This document shows, in pieces, positions 1 through 9,633 of a DNA stretch of 56,579 nt. Every line of letters starts with the position of its first letter. Position 1 is the stretch's first letter. This DNA is from Allomyces macrogynus ATCC 38327 (lineage: Eukaryota > Blastocladiomycota > Blastocladiomycetes > Blastocladiales > Blastocladiaceae). The notes under the pieces are model-generated. The model made no database searches. It saw nothing but the letters and a program-made list of their open reading frames with translations, and was not told the origin of the DNA. The stretch is taken from positions 1,137,474-1,194,052 of the forward strand of contig GG745341.1 of NCBI GenBank assembly GCA_000151295.1, read 5' to 3'. The position numbers and the translations under genes were made by a program.

Positions 1-1
1 G

Positions 2-1507
2 GCGGATGCCGCGCCCGTGGCCGAGCCCGCCGGCCCTGACGTGCCGCCGCTCGAAGTCGCCGCGCCGCTCGCGCCGGCGCCGGCGCCGCGGGCCGGCTAC
101 GTGAGCGCGACGATGCTGCTGTTCATCAAGGCGTTTGACGTGGTCTCGCAGACGCTCACGATCAAGGGCCACCTGCAGGTGCCGCGCATGATGCTGCCGC
201 GAGATATCTTCCCGCAAGTCGCGGAAATGCTCGGCGTGCCCGCCGGTACCGACCTGCGCATTTTCGAGGAAGTGCACGCGACGCTCATTTCGCCGATCGA
301 TCCGTCCCGTCCGTTTGCGACGCAGGAAATGACCGACGGCGACATTATGGCCGTGGAGCCCGTGCTCGAGGACGCGCTTGCGACGATTGCCGCGCTCCCT
401 CCCGGCACGCCGCGGTCGGTCGCCGAGTACTACGAGTACCTGCAGAACCGTGCCGACGTGGTCTTCAAGCCGCGGCACCCGCACCCGGACGGCAGCGAGA
501 GCCCGGCGCACCCGAACCCCACGCGCGAAGTCGCGCTGTCGCTGTCGAAGCGCGTACGGTACGACGATGTCGCTGCGCGCGTCGCGCACGAGCTCGGTCT
601 CGACGACCCGATGAAGCTGCGGTTCACGTCGACCTACGTCTCGGAAATGCCGCGGTCTGTGATTCGGCCCACGCCGTCGGTCACGCTCGGCGATATGCTC
701 GGCACGACGCCCTACCAGTTCCGCGCGCCCATGGGCGCGGACCCGATTGCCGCGCCACCCGTCACGGTGCTCTACGAGGTGCTCGATGTCTCGATCAAGG
801 AGTTTGAGTCGAAGCGGTCGGTGCGCGCCACGGTGCTCGTGCCCGGTAAGGAAGAGACGGTCGATGTGCTCGTGCCCAAGACGTCGACGACGGGCACGGT
901 CCTCGCCGCGCTCGCTGACAAGGCCGGGATCTCTGCCGACCTGCCCGTGCGGCTCTACGAGGTGATTGGACACAAGATCACGCGCGAGTTTGCCGGGCAC
1001 GAGTCGCTGTCGGTGATCCCGGAGTACACGATGTTTGTCGTGCAGGCCGTGCCCGTCGTCAACGGCACCGTGCACCACGTGGGCGTCGTGCACATGAACC
1101 GCACGCCGTCGCTGCTGCACGGCACGCCGTTCAAGTTCCCGGTCGTGCAGGGCGAGCCCATGGCCACGACCAAGAAGCGCGTGCAGCAGTACCTCGGGTA
1201 CTCGGACAAGGATATGACCAAGGTCGCGTTCAAGCTCGTGCCGCTCGGCGCGCTCTCGGAACAGGCCGCCAAGGAGGTCGAGGACGAACAGGTGCTTGCG
1301 GAATTGCTCGTCTCAGGGCCCGTTGTGGCGGTCTCGCCGCCGGCGTACGCAGACGCGGTCGCGGGCGTTGATCCGCCGACCCCCGCGGCGGTGGGGACGC
1401 AGGAGGTCGTCTACAGCTCGACAATGGCACTCGCGCTCGATCATCCGCAGCGCCGCCAGTCGCGCATGATGTCGAGTCTCGAGCGCGGCCTGCGCATCTT
1501 CAATTGA
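2..1507 (+). CDS. C-terminal part of a USP7/Ubp15-type ubiquitin-specific protease (5' end outside window)
   Basis: The frame is open from the first bases of the window to a TGA at 1505-1507, so this is the 3' end of a longer gene. The catalytic cysteine protease domain would lie to the left and is not visible. What remains (about 500 residues) resembles the tandem ubiquitin-like (HUBL) region of USP7 and yeast Ubp15. It has LLFIKAFD...QTLTIKGHL near residue 40, LRIFEEVHATLISPIDPSRP about 40 residues on, DGDIMAVEP, and EYYEYLQNRADVVFKP, which matches the family pattern of a YxxFLxNRVxVxF segment. In USP7 these domains bind substrates and activate the protease. No intron is needed in the visible part. 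It converges tail to tail with the lipase at 1861-2968. Identity is by motif resemblance only. Confidence 0.8.
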   Translation, partial: ADAAPVAEPAGPDVPPLEVAAPLAPAPAPRAGYVSATMLLFIKAFDVVSQTLTIKGHLQVPRMMLPRDIFPQVAEMLGVPAGTDLRIFEEVHATLISPIDPSRPFATQEMTDGDIMAVEPVLEDALATIAALPPGTPRSVAEYYEYLQNRADVVFKPRHPHPDGSESPAHPNPTREVALSLSKRVRYDDVAARVAHELGLDDPMKLRFTSTYVSEMPRSVIRPTPSVTLGDMLGTTPYQFRAPMGADPIAAPPVTVLYEVLDVSIKEFESKRSVRATVLVPGKEETVDVLVPKTSTTGTVLAALADKAGISADLPVRLYEVIGHKITREFAGHESLSVIPEYTMFVVQAVPVVNGTVHHVGVVHMNRTPSLLHGTPFKFPVVQGEPMATTKKRVQQYLGYSDKDMTKVAFKLVPLGALSEQAAKEVEDEQVLAELLVSGPVVAVSPPAYADAVAGVDPPTPAAVGTQEVVYSSTMALALDHPQRRQSRMMSSLERGLRIFN

Positions 1508-1860
1508 GGAGGGGGGCCAGGTCTGAGTCGGGCATTTGAATGGAGGTTGGTCGTTTTGCATTTCGTCTTTAGTTTTTTCGGTTTTGACGTTGGTTCCCAT
1601 CGTGTACCATGTTCGTTCTTGGGTTGCCGCGCCGCGGCCGGGACGAGACGGGCTGATTTGTCCCCGGCGCGTGGGCAGGGTGTCCAAAATATGCATGTGT
1701 TCGTCCATGTAGGTCGTTGTTGCTGGCTGGTGGCAGAGCGGCAGAGTCAGAGGACATATTGTCGCTGCGGCGGTCTTGTTGGAATCTGTCGTCCACGATG
1801 CGCTTGGACACAGCGTCTATTTATCTATCCGAGCGACCAACACGCATCTCTCTGAGCCAC
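1508..1860. other. Intergenic, between convergent 3' ends
   Basis: About 350 bases between the deubiquitinase and lipase A stop codons. It is T/G-rich, as expected of 3' untranslated sequence. I see no gene or RNA. Confidence 0.5.
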
Positions 1861-2968
1861 TCACGCCATCGTCTCAACACTCTGGCGCACCGGCCCGTTC
1901 ACCCTCTTCTGCATCCAATCAATCCACGTCCGGACAACCTCGTCGCGCACCGCGGGTTCATGGTGCAACTCGTGTCGCTGGCCCTCAAACACCTTCACTT
2001 CACGATCGACCAAGTGCTTTGCGCGCTCATAGAACGTGACCGTGCCCGGCGCATACGTCAACTTGTCCTCTGTCCCATGCGTCAAAAGCAGCGGCACTTC
2101 CGCGGGCAACGTCCGCGGCGTCTCCGGCTTTGAGAGGTGAATCATGCCGCGAATCATGGCGTTCGTGAACCGGAACGAGAGCGTGCCCGAGACCAACGGG
2201 TCGGCCAGGTACTCCTTCATGATGGCTTCGTCGTGCGTGAGCACGGTCGCGTCGAGTTTGGCCGTCGTGGTTACGTTCGGGAGTACGAACGCGAGAAGTC
2301 GCAGGATGGGGATGGCGAACGTGGGTGCGCGCGATTCGGGTGGAGCTTCGATGGCGGGACCTGTTGAGCGTGATGGTGAGTTGCATTGCCGCGATGATGA
2401 GCAGGATGATGGGGAATGGTGGGCCGTACTGGTCGCGATCACGCCGGCCAGTCCCGCGTCCTTGCCGCGCGTCCGCAGGAAATCGAGCACGACGAGGCCG
2501 CCCAGACTGTGTCCGCCCTATTGCACCACCGGAACGGTTAGTCAAGTTCCGGGGGTGGGCGTTCGCATGTCGACCCTCCTCCTCGGCCCCCGCACCACTA
2601 CACACCAAAAACTTGGGCTTCCCCGGGACCGTATTCCGGTGGAGAGCCTCGGCGACGTCGTCGAGCACCTGCGACCACGCCTTGATTTGGCCCTGCGACT
2701 TGTTTCTGAGCGCGGTCCGCCCAAACCCGCGCTGGTCCCAGGCGTGTACATAGATCCCGGCCGCGGCCATGTCCGTGAAGACGTGGTCGTAGCGGTTGAT
2801 GTGCTCGCCGAGCCCGTGCACCCATGTCAATGTCGCAATCAGGTCGGTGCCGTCGGGAACCGGCCAGGTGCGTGCGTAGACGACGTGGCCGTCGCGGAGC
2901 GTGACCCAGTCGCCGACGGGCGGGTTGAGCAGTTTGGCTTGCAGCTCGGGGGCCATGGGTACGGGCAT
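1861..2968 (-). CDS. Monoacylglycerol-lipase-like alpha/beta hydrolase, copy A
   Basis: Serine hydrolase of the monoglyceride lipase (Yju3/MGL, serine aminopeptidase S33) type, expected to cleave monoacylglycerols; substrate not shown. Exons 2968-2606, 2517-2430 and 2360-1861 give 316 residues. The ATG at 2968 (MPVPMAPELQAKLLNPPVGD) aligns with the starts of copies B and C. Seen: LTWVHGLGEHINRYDHVF, HAWDQRGFGRTA, nucleophile elbow GGHSLGG (Ser about 125) at the start of exon 2, acid region HGTEDKLTY, and catalytic His in GQRHELHHEP. Intron 1 (GTGTGT...TAG) falls just before the elbow in phase 0. Intron 2 (GTACGG...CAG) follows GVIAT in phase 1. Both positions recur in the three tandem neighbours, which supports the model. 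No signal peptide is evident. Confidence 0.85.
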
Positions 2969-3440
2969 TGTGCAGAGAAACGCTGTGAGCTGGGCAAGAC
3001 GCTGGTTGATCGTGGATGAGAGAGGAGAGAGCGATGGCAAGGGACGGTTGCTTGCCGCCTAGTCATGCAACTGGAAAATCGAGCGTGGCGACCCTGTCGG
3101 ACGGAAATGATAAATCCATTCCGGCCCAAAACACGAATGAACAAGCAAACCGTGGCCCCAGTTTGCCTCCTTGGTTCACCCCCGCGTTTTTTCTTCTCCA
3201 GGCGCCACCAGTTGGTCGGCCAGACTTGCGGGCGCTCGGGACAAAACCCTTGGATACGGCAGCCAGGCTCAGGTCGGGGCTTGATCTCTACGCTTCGTTT
3301 TCACGATGGCTTTGCGCTGGTTCGCGCTTGTCGCACCAAGATCCCCTCGGTGCCGAGCGAGGGCGCATACTGTACAACGTTCATTCCGTTCCCGTCTATG
3401 TACAAAAAATGGCCCTATGTCCGGTCGCCATGCCCACACT
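2969..3440. other. Intergenic between lipase copies A and B
   Basis: This is the 5' flank of copy A and 3' flank of copy B. The frame stays open for 24 codons upstream of the chosen copy A start, but that stretch is not shared with the paralogues, so I left it as leader. No TATA box is recognisable. Confidence 0.4.
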
Positions 3441-4659
3441 TCACGGCGTGGTCACCGCCTCAAGGACTGACGGCGTGGGCACCACCTCGAGGACCGGTGC
3501 TGGCGACTCGGGCTTTTGACGAACCGGCCCGCGCACCCTCGACCGCATAAAATCGATCCACGTCTGCACGACCTCGTCGCGCACTGCTGGCTCGTTGTGC
3601 AGCTCGTGCAGGCACCCGTCATACACTTTGAGCGTGCGGTCGAACACCTTGGTCGCACGTTCGTAAAAATGGCGTGTGCCACCGACGTACGTGATTCGGT
3701 CGTCGCCACCGTGCATCAGGAGCAGCGGGATGTAAGAGGGGAAGTGGTGCACCGTGTGCGGCTGGCTGAGCCGAATCATGGCGCGGATCATGCCGTTGGT
3801 GAACCGGTATGAGAGTTTGTTCGAGACGAGCGGGTCGGTCGTGTAGGTGTGCACGACAGTATCGTCGTGGCATAGCGCCGACGCATCGACTTTGCTCGGT
3901 GCGGTCCGGGTGGGGAAGAGGGCCGCGGCGATGCGCAGGGCGGTGAGGGCAATGGGAGGAGCGTGCACATCGGGGAAGCCTTCAATCGGCGGACCTAGTG
4001 AACGCGAGTTGATCAGCCGACAGATCACACGGAGAGGGATGGGCAAGAGAGATGGAATCGGACCCGTTGCAATCACGCCTGCGAGATGGTGGTAAATGCC
4101 GCGCTGCCGATAAAAGTCGAGGACAACCAGGGCGCCGAAACTGTGCCCACCCTGCCCGAAATCAACGTTGAACGGCGTCCAGTCAGTCGAGGCGCTTGTT
4201 GACAGATGGCGTCGTGCACGACGGCGCCGACCATCTCTGCTGGCGATCAGACCACCACCACCAGCACCACCACCAGCACCACCATCCGAAACGCACCAAA
4301 TACTTGGGCTTCCACGGGACCGCGCTCCGGTGGAGAGCGTCGGCAACATCGTCGAGCACCTGCGACCACGACTTGATCTGGCCGACCGAGTTGTTTCGCA
4401 GAGCAGTGCGCCCAAACCCGCGCTGGTCCCATGCATGGACTTGGATCCCGGCCTGCGCGATCTTGGCGAAAGCGTGGTCGTAGCGGTTGATGTGCTCGCC
4501 GAGTCCGTGCACCCACGTCAGCGTGGCCACGAGGTCAGTGCCTTCAGGCACGGTCCAGGTGCGCCCGTAAACGACGTGGCCGTCGCGTAGTGTGATCCAT
4601 TCGCCGACGGGCGGGTTGAGCAGCTCTTCCTTGAGCTCGTCGGGTATTGGGCCGGGCAT
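3441..4659 (-). CDS. Monoacylglycerol-lipase-like alpha/beta hydrolase, copy B
   Basis: Second tandem paralogue. Start ATG at 4659 (MPGPIPDELKEELLNPPVGE). Exon 1 is 4659-4297 (121 codons, as in A and C). An intron at 4296-4152 carries an ACC/AGC trinucleotide run. The gene resumes at 4151 with GGHSFGALVVLDF. The acid region is HGGDDRITY and the catalytic His lies in GCLHELHNEP. Where the other three copies have a phase-1 intron after GVIAT, copy B has a 69-nt segment (4063-3995). It has an AG end and a possible but poor donor (GTCCGA), is a multiple of three and is free of stops. The protein is 334 residues if it is spliced and 357 if it is kept. The C-terminus is longer than in the neighbours. 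Confidence 0.82.
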
Positions 4660-5451
4660 GTTGATCGCAATAGTAGTGCAGCTGGGCACCCTGGATCGTG
4701 GAGCTCCCGCTGGTCGACGGGAGGAGCGAGCGTTGAAGAGAGCGTGAGGAGAGAAGAGATGCACGGCCGCCTGCGCGTGCTGCAAGGCGCATCGTCCGCG
4801 GCTGTCCTCCATGCTTCTCGACATTTCCGGGGCCCTTTTGCCAATGCTTGGGCGTGTCCATGGCGCTGGATGACTTGTCGGGCCGGGCGAAGGTTGGTGT
4901 TGGCGCCCAGTTTTCGCCACTTTGCGCACGACAGTACTGATTTTCCGTACCCTGTGCGTCGAGGTCGCCCACGCTCAAGCTACAACTCTCAAAATGATTC
5001 ACGCGTTGGATGAGGCACTTTAGAAAACACACACAGTATATACGATGGACGCGAGCCAACGGCGGTCGTGATGGAAAGCATGTTCTTGTTCTCCCAACAC
5101 GCCCGGCAAACTGAGCAGAGGGCGCTGGCCGGCAAGACGCCGCGCCCGAGCTGAGGAGTAATCAGCAACGATGGGAATAAAAACAAAACGCAACGTGTTG
5201 TTGTTCTCATTGTCAACCAAGCTGTTCTCGTTCAATCATAAATCCAAAAAAATGGACGATCCTCAACCGATACCGAGGCAGCAAAGAAGCCAAGCCGCGT
5301 GGCATTTCAGTGGGCTGCAACCTCATCTCATTGGTACAAACGGTGGACAACAAAACGGAAAGTGGAACAGCGACCCCGCAAATGAACGGGGCCAAGGGAA
5401 TAAAACAAAGAGGACGACCACACGTCCCGACCGACCAATTCATGGTCCTCT
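4660..5451. other. Intergenic between lipase copies B and C
   Basis: About 790 bases. The part at 5000-5400 is less GC-rich and holds A-rich runs. I found no credible gene on either strand. It should hold the promoter of copy B and the 3' end of copy C. Confidence 0.4.
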
Positions 5452-6571
5452 CTACGCTGCGGTCGTGACCGGCCCGTTCAAGCGCGCTGCCATCCAATCA
5501 ACCCACGCGCGCATAACGTCGTCACGAATGTCCGGCTCGCAGTGCAGCTCGTGCTTGTAGCCCTCGTAGACCTTGAGCGTGCGGTCCTTGAGATGGCTTG
5601 CGCGCTCGTAGAATGCGGTGGTCCCGGGCTGGTAGGTGATCGGGTCCTTGTCGCCGTGCATCAGGAGCAGCGGCACATTCGCGGGCAGTTCACGAGCGGC
5701 GGTCGGGCCCGCAAGCAACGCGCCCGTATCAAGAACACCCACGCCGGCAATGAGCGACATTTGTGGGTGCACGAGCGGGTCATCCTGGTACGCGCGGACG
5801 ACAGCGTCGTCGTGGCACAGGCCAGCGGCGTCGACGGCGTTGGAGATGGTCATGGAGGGCGTGACACGGCACAGGATGCGCAATGCGTACACGGCCACGG
5901 TGGGCGGGCGCGACGCGGGCCACGTCTCAATCGCGGGGGCTGCAGAAGGGGGGGGGACATGCTGGTCAGTTGAGCGCGCCAGACGCCGACGACATGAGAG
6001 CACAACAGAAACGTACACGTCGAAATGACGCCGGCCAGGTCGTGGTCCTTGCCGCGCTGCCGCAAAAAGTCAAGCACAATTAGGCCGCCCATACTTTGCC
6101 CGCCCTGCGATTCGCGTTGAGGTTGGCGGCGTGGTCAGTTCCGGTCGGCTCCTCCGCGTTTATGTCCGCAACCATCTCACTCTCCACCACATTTGCAAAA
6201 AGACGCACCAGGAACTGCGGCTTGCCCGGCATCTTGTTGCGATGCAGCGCCTCGGAGACGTCGTCGAGCACCTGCGTCCACCCGAGCGTCTGGCCATGCG
6301 ACCCGTGCTTGAGCGCGGTGCGGCCAAACCCGCGCTGGTCCCACGCGTGCACGCGAATGCCCGCGGCGGCAATCGCGGGGAAGACGTGCTCGTAGCGGTT
6401 GATGTGCTCGCCGAGCCCGTGCACCCAGGTCAGCGTCGCGACGAGCTCGGTGCCCTCGGGAACGGCCCAGGTGCGTGCGTAGACCTCGTGGCCGTCCTTG
6501 AGCTTAATCCACCCGCCGACGGGCGGGTTGAGCAGCTGCTCCTTGATCTGCTTGGTGATTTGCGCGGGCAT
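5452..6571 (-). CDS. Monoacylglycerol-lipase-like alpha/beta hydrolase, copy C
   Basis: Third tandem paralogue: exons 6571-6209, 6104-6017 and 5939-5452, 312 residues. Start MPAQITKQIKEQLLNPPVGG. Conserved blocks are LTWVHGLGEHINRYEHVF, HAWDQRGFGRTALKHG, elbow GGQSMGGLIVLDF, HGDKDPITY and GYKHELHCEP. The residue before the nucleophilic serine is Gln, where A and B have His; GxSxG is still satisfied. Intron 1 has donor GTGCGT and intron 2 donor GTACGT with a C-rich 3' end. Both sit exactly where they do in copy A. Predicted soluble. Likely role as for copy A. Confidence 0.85.
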
Positions 6572-6967
6572 GTCGAGAGACCTGGGCGCGGCAGGTCCGG
6601 GTACTTGGTGTGGTGCGGGGCCGTTTGTTTGCGATGGGTCGCAAGGAGCAGAAGAGAGCGAGCAAGTTCCACGGGGTGGGGCGAGTGGGGCGGGCAGTCG
6701 TAGGTGCAGATGCCGTCGTTGGGTCGACGACACCAGATTGTTGAGCGGCCGACGCTCCGAGCTGAGCCGGGCATCGCAGCAGAGCGGGCAAAAAGCAAAC
6801 GCGACGGAAGCTGGCAGGTGAGGCGTCCGGCGCGACGCGACTGAAAACGCCCACCGCAGCATGGCCTCCACGTCACTCCGGCACACGTGGGGCACACACC
6901 GCACCGCCTGCGCACCCGCTCCTCGCAACTTCAAGGGCATCAGCAACACGGAGGCATAATGTGTATT
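6572..6967. other. Intergenic between lipase copies C and D
   Basis: About 400 bases holding the 5' flank of copy C and the 3' flank of copy D. No separate gene is supported. Confidence 0.4.
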
Positions 6968-8199
6968 CTACGCAGCACGGGCATGCACCACCTCGAACGC
7001 GGCGCGCGCGAGCGGACCGTGCACCCGCGCTTGCATCCACGTGACCCATTCTTGCACGACCTGCTCGCGAATGCCCGGCTCGTTGTGCAGCTCGTGGTAG
7101 AATCCGTCGTAGACGTGCAGCGTCCGGTCTTGCACCTGCGTCGCGCGCGAATAGAGCGCCATACTCGCCGGCGCATACGTGACCGGGTCGGCCGACCCGT
7201 GCATGAGCAACAGCGGGATATCGGCGGGTAGTTCCTCGGCACCCGTGCCGCGCGCGAGCGCTGTTCCCGCGCCCAGAATATTGTCGCCGCTGCCGAGCGA
7301 CATGTACGAGTGCACGAGCGGGTCGGTTTCAAAGGCGCGGACGACGGCCGGGTCGTGCGAGAGGCCCGTCGCAGCGACCGGGTTCGTGATGGTGATGCCG
7401 TCAGCGGCAAGTGGGACCGTGCGGCACAAAACACGAAGCGCGAGTATAGCCACGTCGGGCGGACGCGTGTCGGGCCAGGTCTCGATCGCGGGTGCTAGCC
7501 AGAACGTGTGGACACGATCGTGATCAGCAACCGAGGCATAGTTTTATGGTCGTACTGATCACACGTACAAGTTGCAATCACACCAGCTAAATGGCGTTCC
7601 TTGCCGCGCTGACGCAAGAAATCGAGGACAATGAGGCCGCCCATACTTTGTCCACCCTATTTCATTGCCGCGCGCAGCGTGGTCAGCGAGATTCGTCGAG
7701 TGAAACGGCAACGCTCACGACCACAACACGCACCAAAAACTGCGGCTTTCCTGCGATTTTGTTGCGGTGCAATGCCTCGACAACGTCGTCGAGAACTTGC
7801 TCCCATTCGAGCGTCTGACCAGCCGTGCCATGCTTGAGCGCCGTCCGGCCAAACCCGCGCTGATCCCACGCGTGCACTTGGATCCCAGCCGCCGCAATCA
7901 CGGGGAAAACGTGCTCGTAACGGCCAATGTGCTCGCCAAGACCATGCACCCACGTCAGTGTCGCGACGGGCTCGCTGCCGTCCTATGGGAACCCGTTGGT
8001 ATAGATATTGGAATCGCGTCGGCTTGTGTCGGCTCTGCACTGTGTCGACTGGCCGTCTCTCACAGAAACGTACGGGAACGTTCCAGGTTCGCGCAAACAC
8101 TTCATGGCCGTCGTTGAGTTTGATCCATTCGCCAAATAGCGGGTGAATCAACTGTTCCTTGAGTTCCACGGTAAAAGTGGGCGGCGTAGCAGTGGCCAT
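6968..8199 (-). CDS. Monoacylglycerol-lipase-like alpha/beta hydrolase, copy D (extra intron)
   Basis: Fourth and most upstream paralogue: exons 8199-8074, 7982-7734, 7656-7569 and 7494-6968, 329 residues. Start MATATPPTFTVELKEQLIHP. It has LTWVHGLGEHIGRYEHVF, HAWDQRGFGRTALKHG, elbow GGQSMGG (Gln before Ser, as in C), HGSADPVTY and the His in FYHELHNEPG. Two introns match those of A and C. A third (8073-7983, GTACGT...TAG, phase 0), after ARTWNVP, is absent from the other copies, so it was gained here or lost three times. Exon lengths sum to 330 codons including the stop. It is transcribed away from the zinc-finger gene. Confidence 0.84.
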
Positions 8200-9244
8200 G
8201 GGACAGGTAAGGGCGCGCAGTGAGGGTCTTTGTTGAGCAAGCTGCAAGATTGACAAGAACCGCGCGAGAATCGAGAGGAGAAACAATGCTTTTACCAACT
8301 GGTCGTGGTTTCGCAGCTGAAGCACAGCGACACAAAGCGTTGAGCTGGCGAGCGCAGCGCCAGCGCCTGGCCACGGGCAACGTATGGTCGGCTCTGGTCG
8401 TGGTATGGTGAGCGCCAAGTGAGGCACGTTATTCAACCAGCGTGTTGACAGGGCGAAAGGGGGCGAAAGGGCGTTGGAGCGGCGAAACGAGCGCCACTTG
8501 TGATGAAATTCTGTTTCCAAATGGTCTGATTCAGGCGTGGATGTTTCCAGAACTTCGGATGCTCCAAGCCAAGAAGGCGGCGATCGGCTCAGCCCGGGGA
8601 CAGGACGCCTAAACGCTAAGCCCAAATCAGCTGTCCACTGGAGGAAGTTGCCTGCCTCCAGACCTATGTCCAAGGATTCCTGTCCTCCCAGCTCAGATCA
8701 GTCGTCACGTCACTGTCGAGGTCGCTGCAACCTCAGGGCCAGGCGACTCGTGGCTCGCAAGCGCAAGTCGCGCACCACTTCTAAATGCATAGGAATCACG
8801 CCCCTGTGCCTTGTCAGCGCATTTCGATCCGAAAAACCGCAGCATAAACATACTCGGTCGATCCCAACTTCCCCGTGCATGAACAAGGCCCAACCCCTGA
8901 CGAGCTCCTGGCTCAAGCGCACGCTTTCGAAGGAGAATCCGTACTCCTCATCCGCGAGCACTTCACGGCATGCAGTGGACGCGTTCGCGCGCGACCGCAT
9001 GCTCGCGCCCACTCGCACGCCCGCCATGCGCCTGAGAACTCGACTCTTTGGCCGCGCCGTCCTTTGATGGTGATCCTCGTCCTTTGGTGGTGATCTTCGC
9101 CCCGTCCATACCCCCGCGGCGCTCCTGGCCGGCATCAAAGACCCACCTCCGCGTCTATGCTCATGATTCCTCCCCCCCTCTCTCCGGACCACGCAACGTC
9201 AACAGACCCCCCTTCGGTACCCCTGCTCAGATCGCTCTTTGCCC
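8200..9244. other. Divergent intergenic region
   Basis: About 1 kb between copy D (-) and the zinc-finger gene (+), so it probably holds both promoters. Several frames are open on each strand, as expected at this GC content, but none has a recognisable motif. No clear TATA box. Confidence 0.4.
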
Positions 9245-9597
9245 ATGTCGCTGCCGGCCGCATGCTCCAGCCCGCCGGCCGCCACGACCGCCGCCGCTTC
9301 TGCTGTTGCCGCGCGCAGTCCTATCACCACGTCCGCTACCGTGGGTGCCATCTGCGCCGCAACGCGTTCGTCCTCCACCGACTCGCACGACCATTTGGAC
9401 GGTGTCGATGCGACCGCCGCTGCGTCGTACCTGCTGGCCGCGACCTCGCACGCTGCAGCCAGCCATGATGTCGCCGCTTACAATGGGACGGGCACACGGC
9501 ATGCGTCGTCCCGTTCGCCCACGAAATCGCCCGTCTCGATTGGCCACTTGAACGTGCACGATGCAACGGCCTCGTTTTTCGGCAACGGGGCCATCTC

Positions 9598-9633
<36 letters not shown>

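Noticed and set aside
8537..9192. Open frames on both strands between lipase D and the zinc-finger gene
   Set aside because: No motif, no homology to neighbours, and overlapping alternatives on both strands; treated as divergent promoter DNA.
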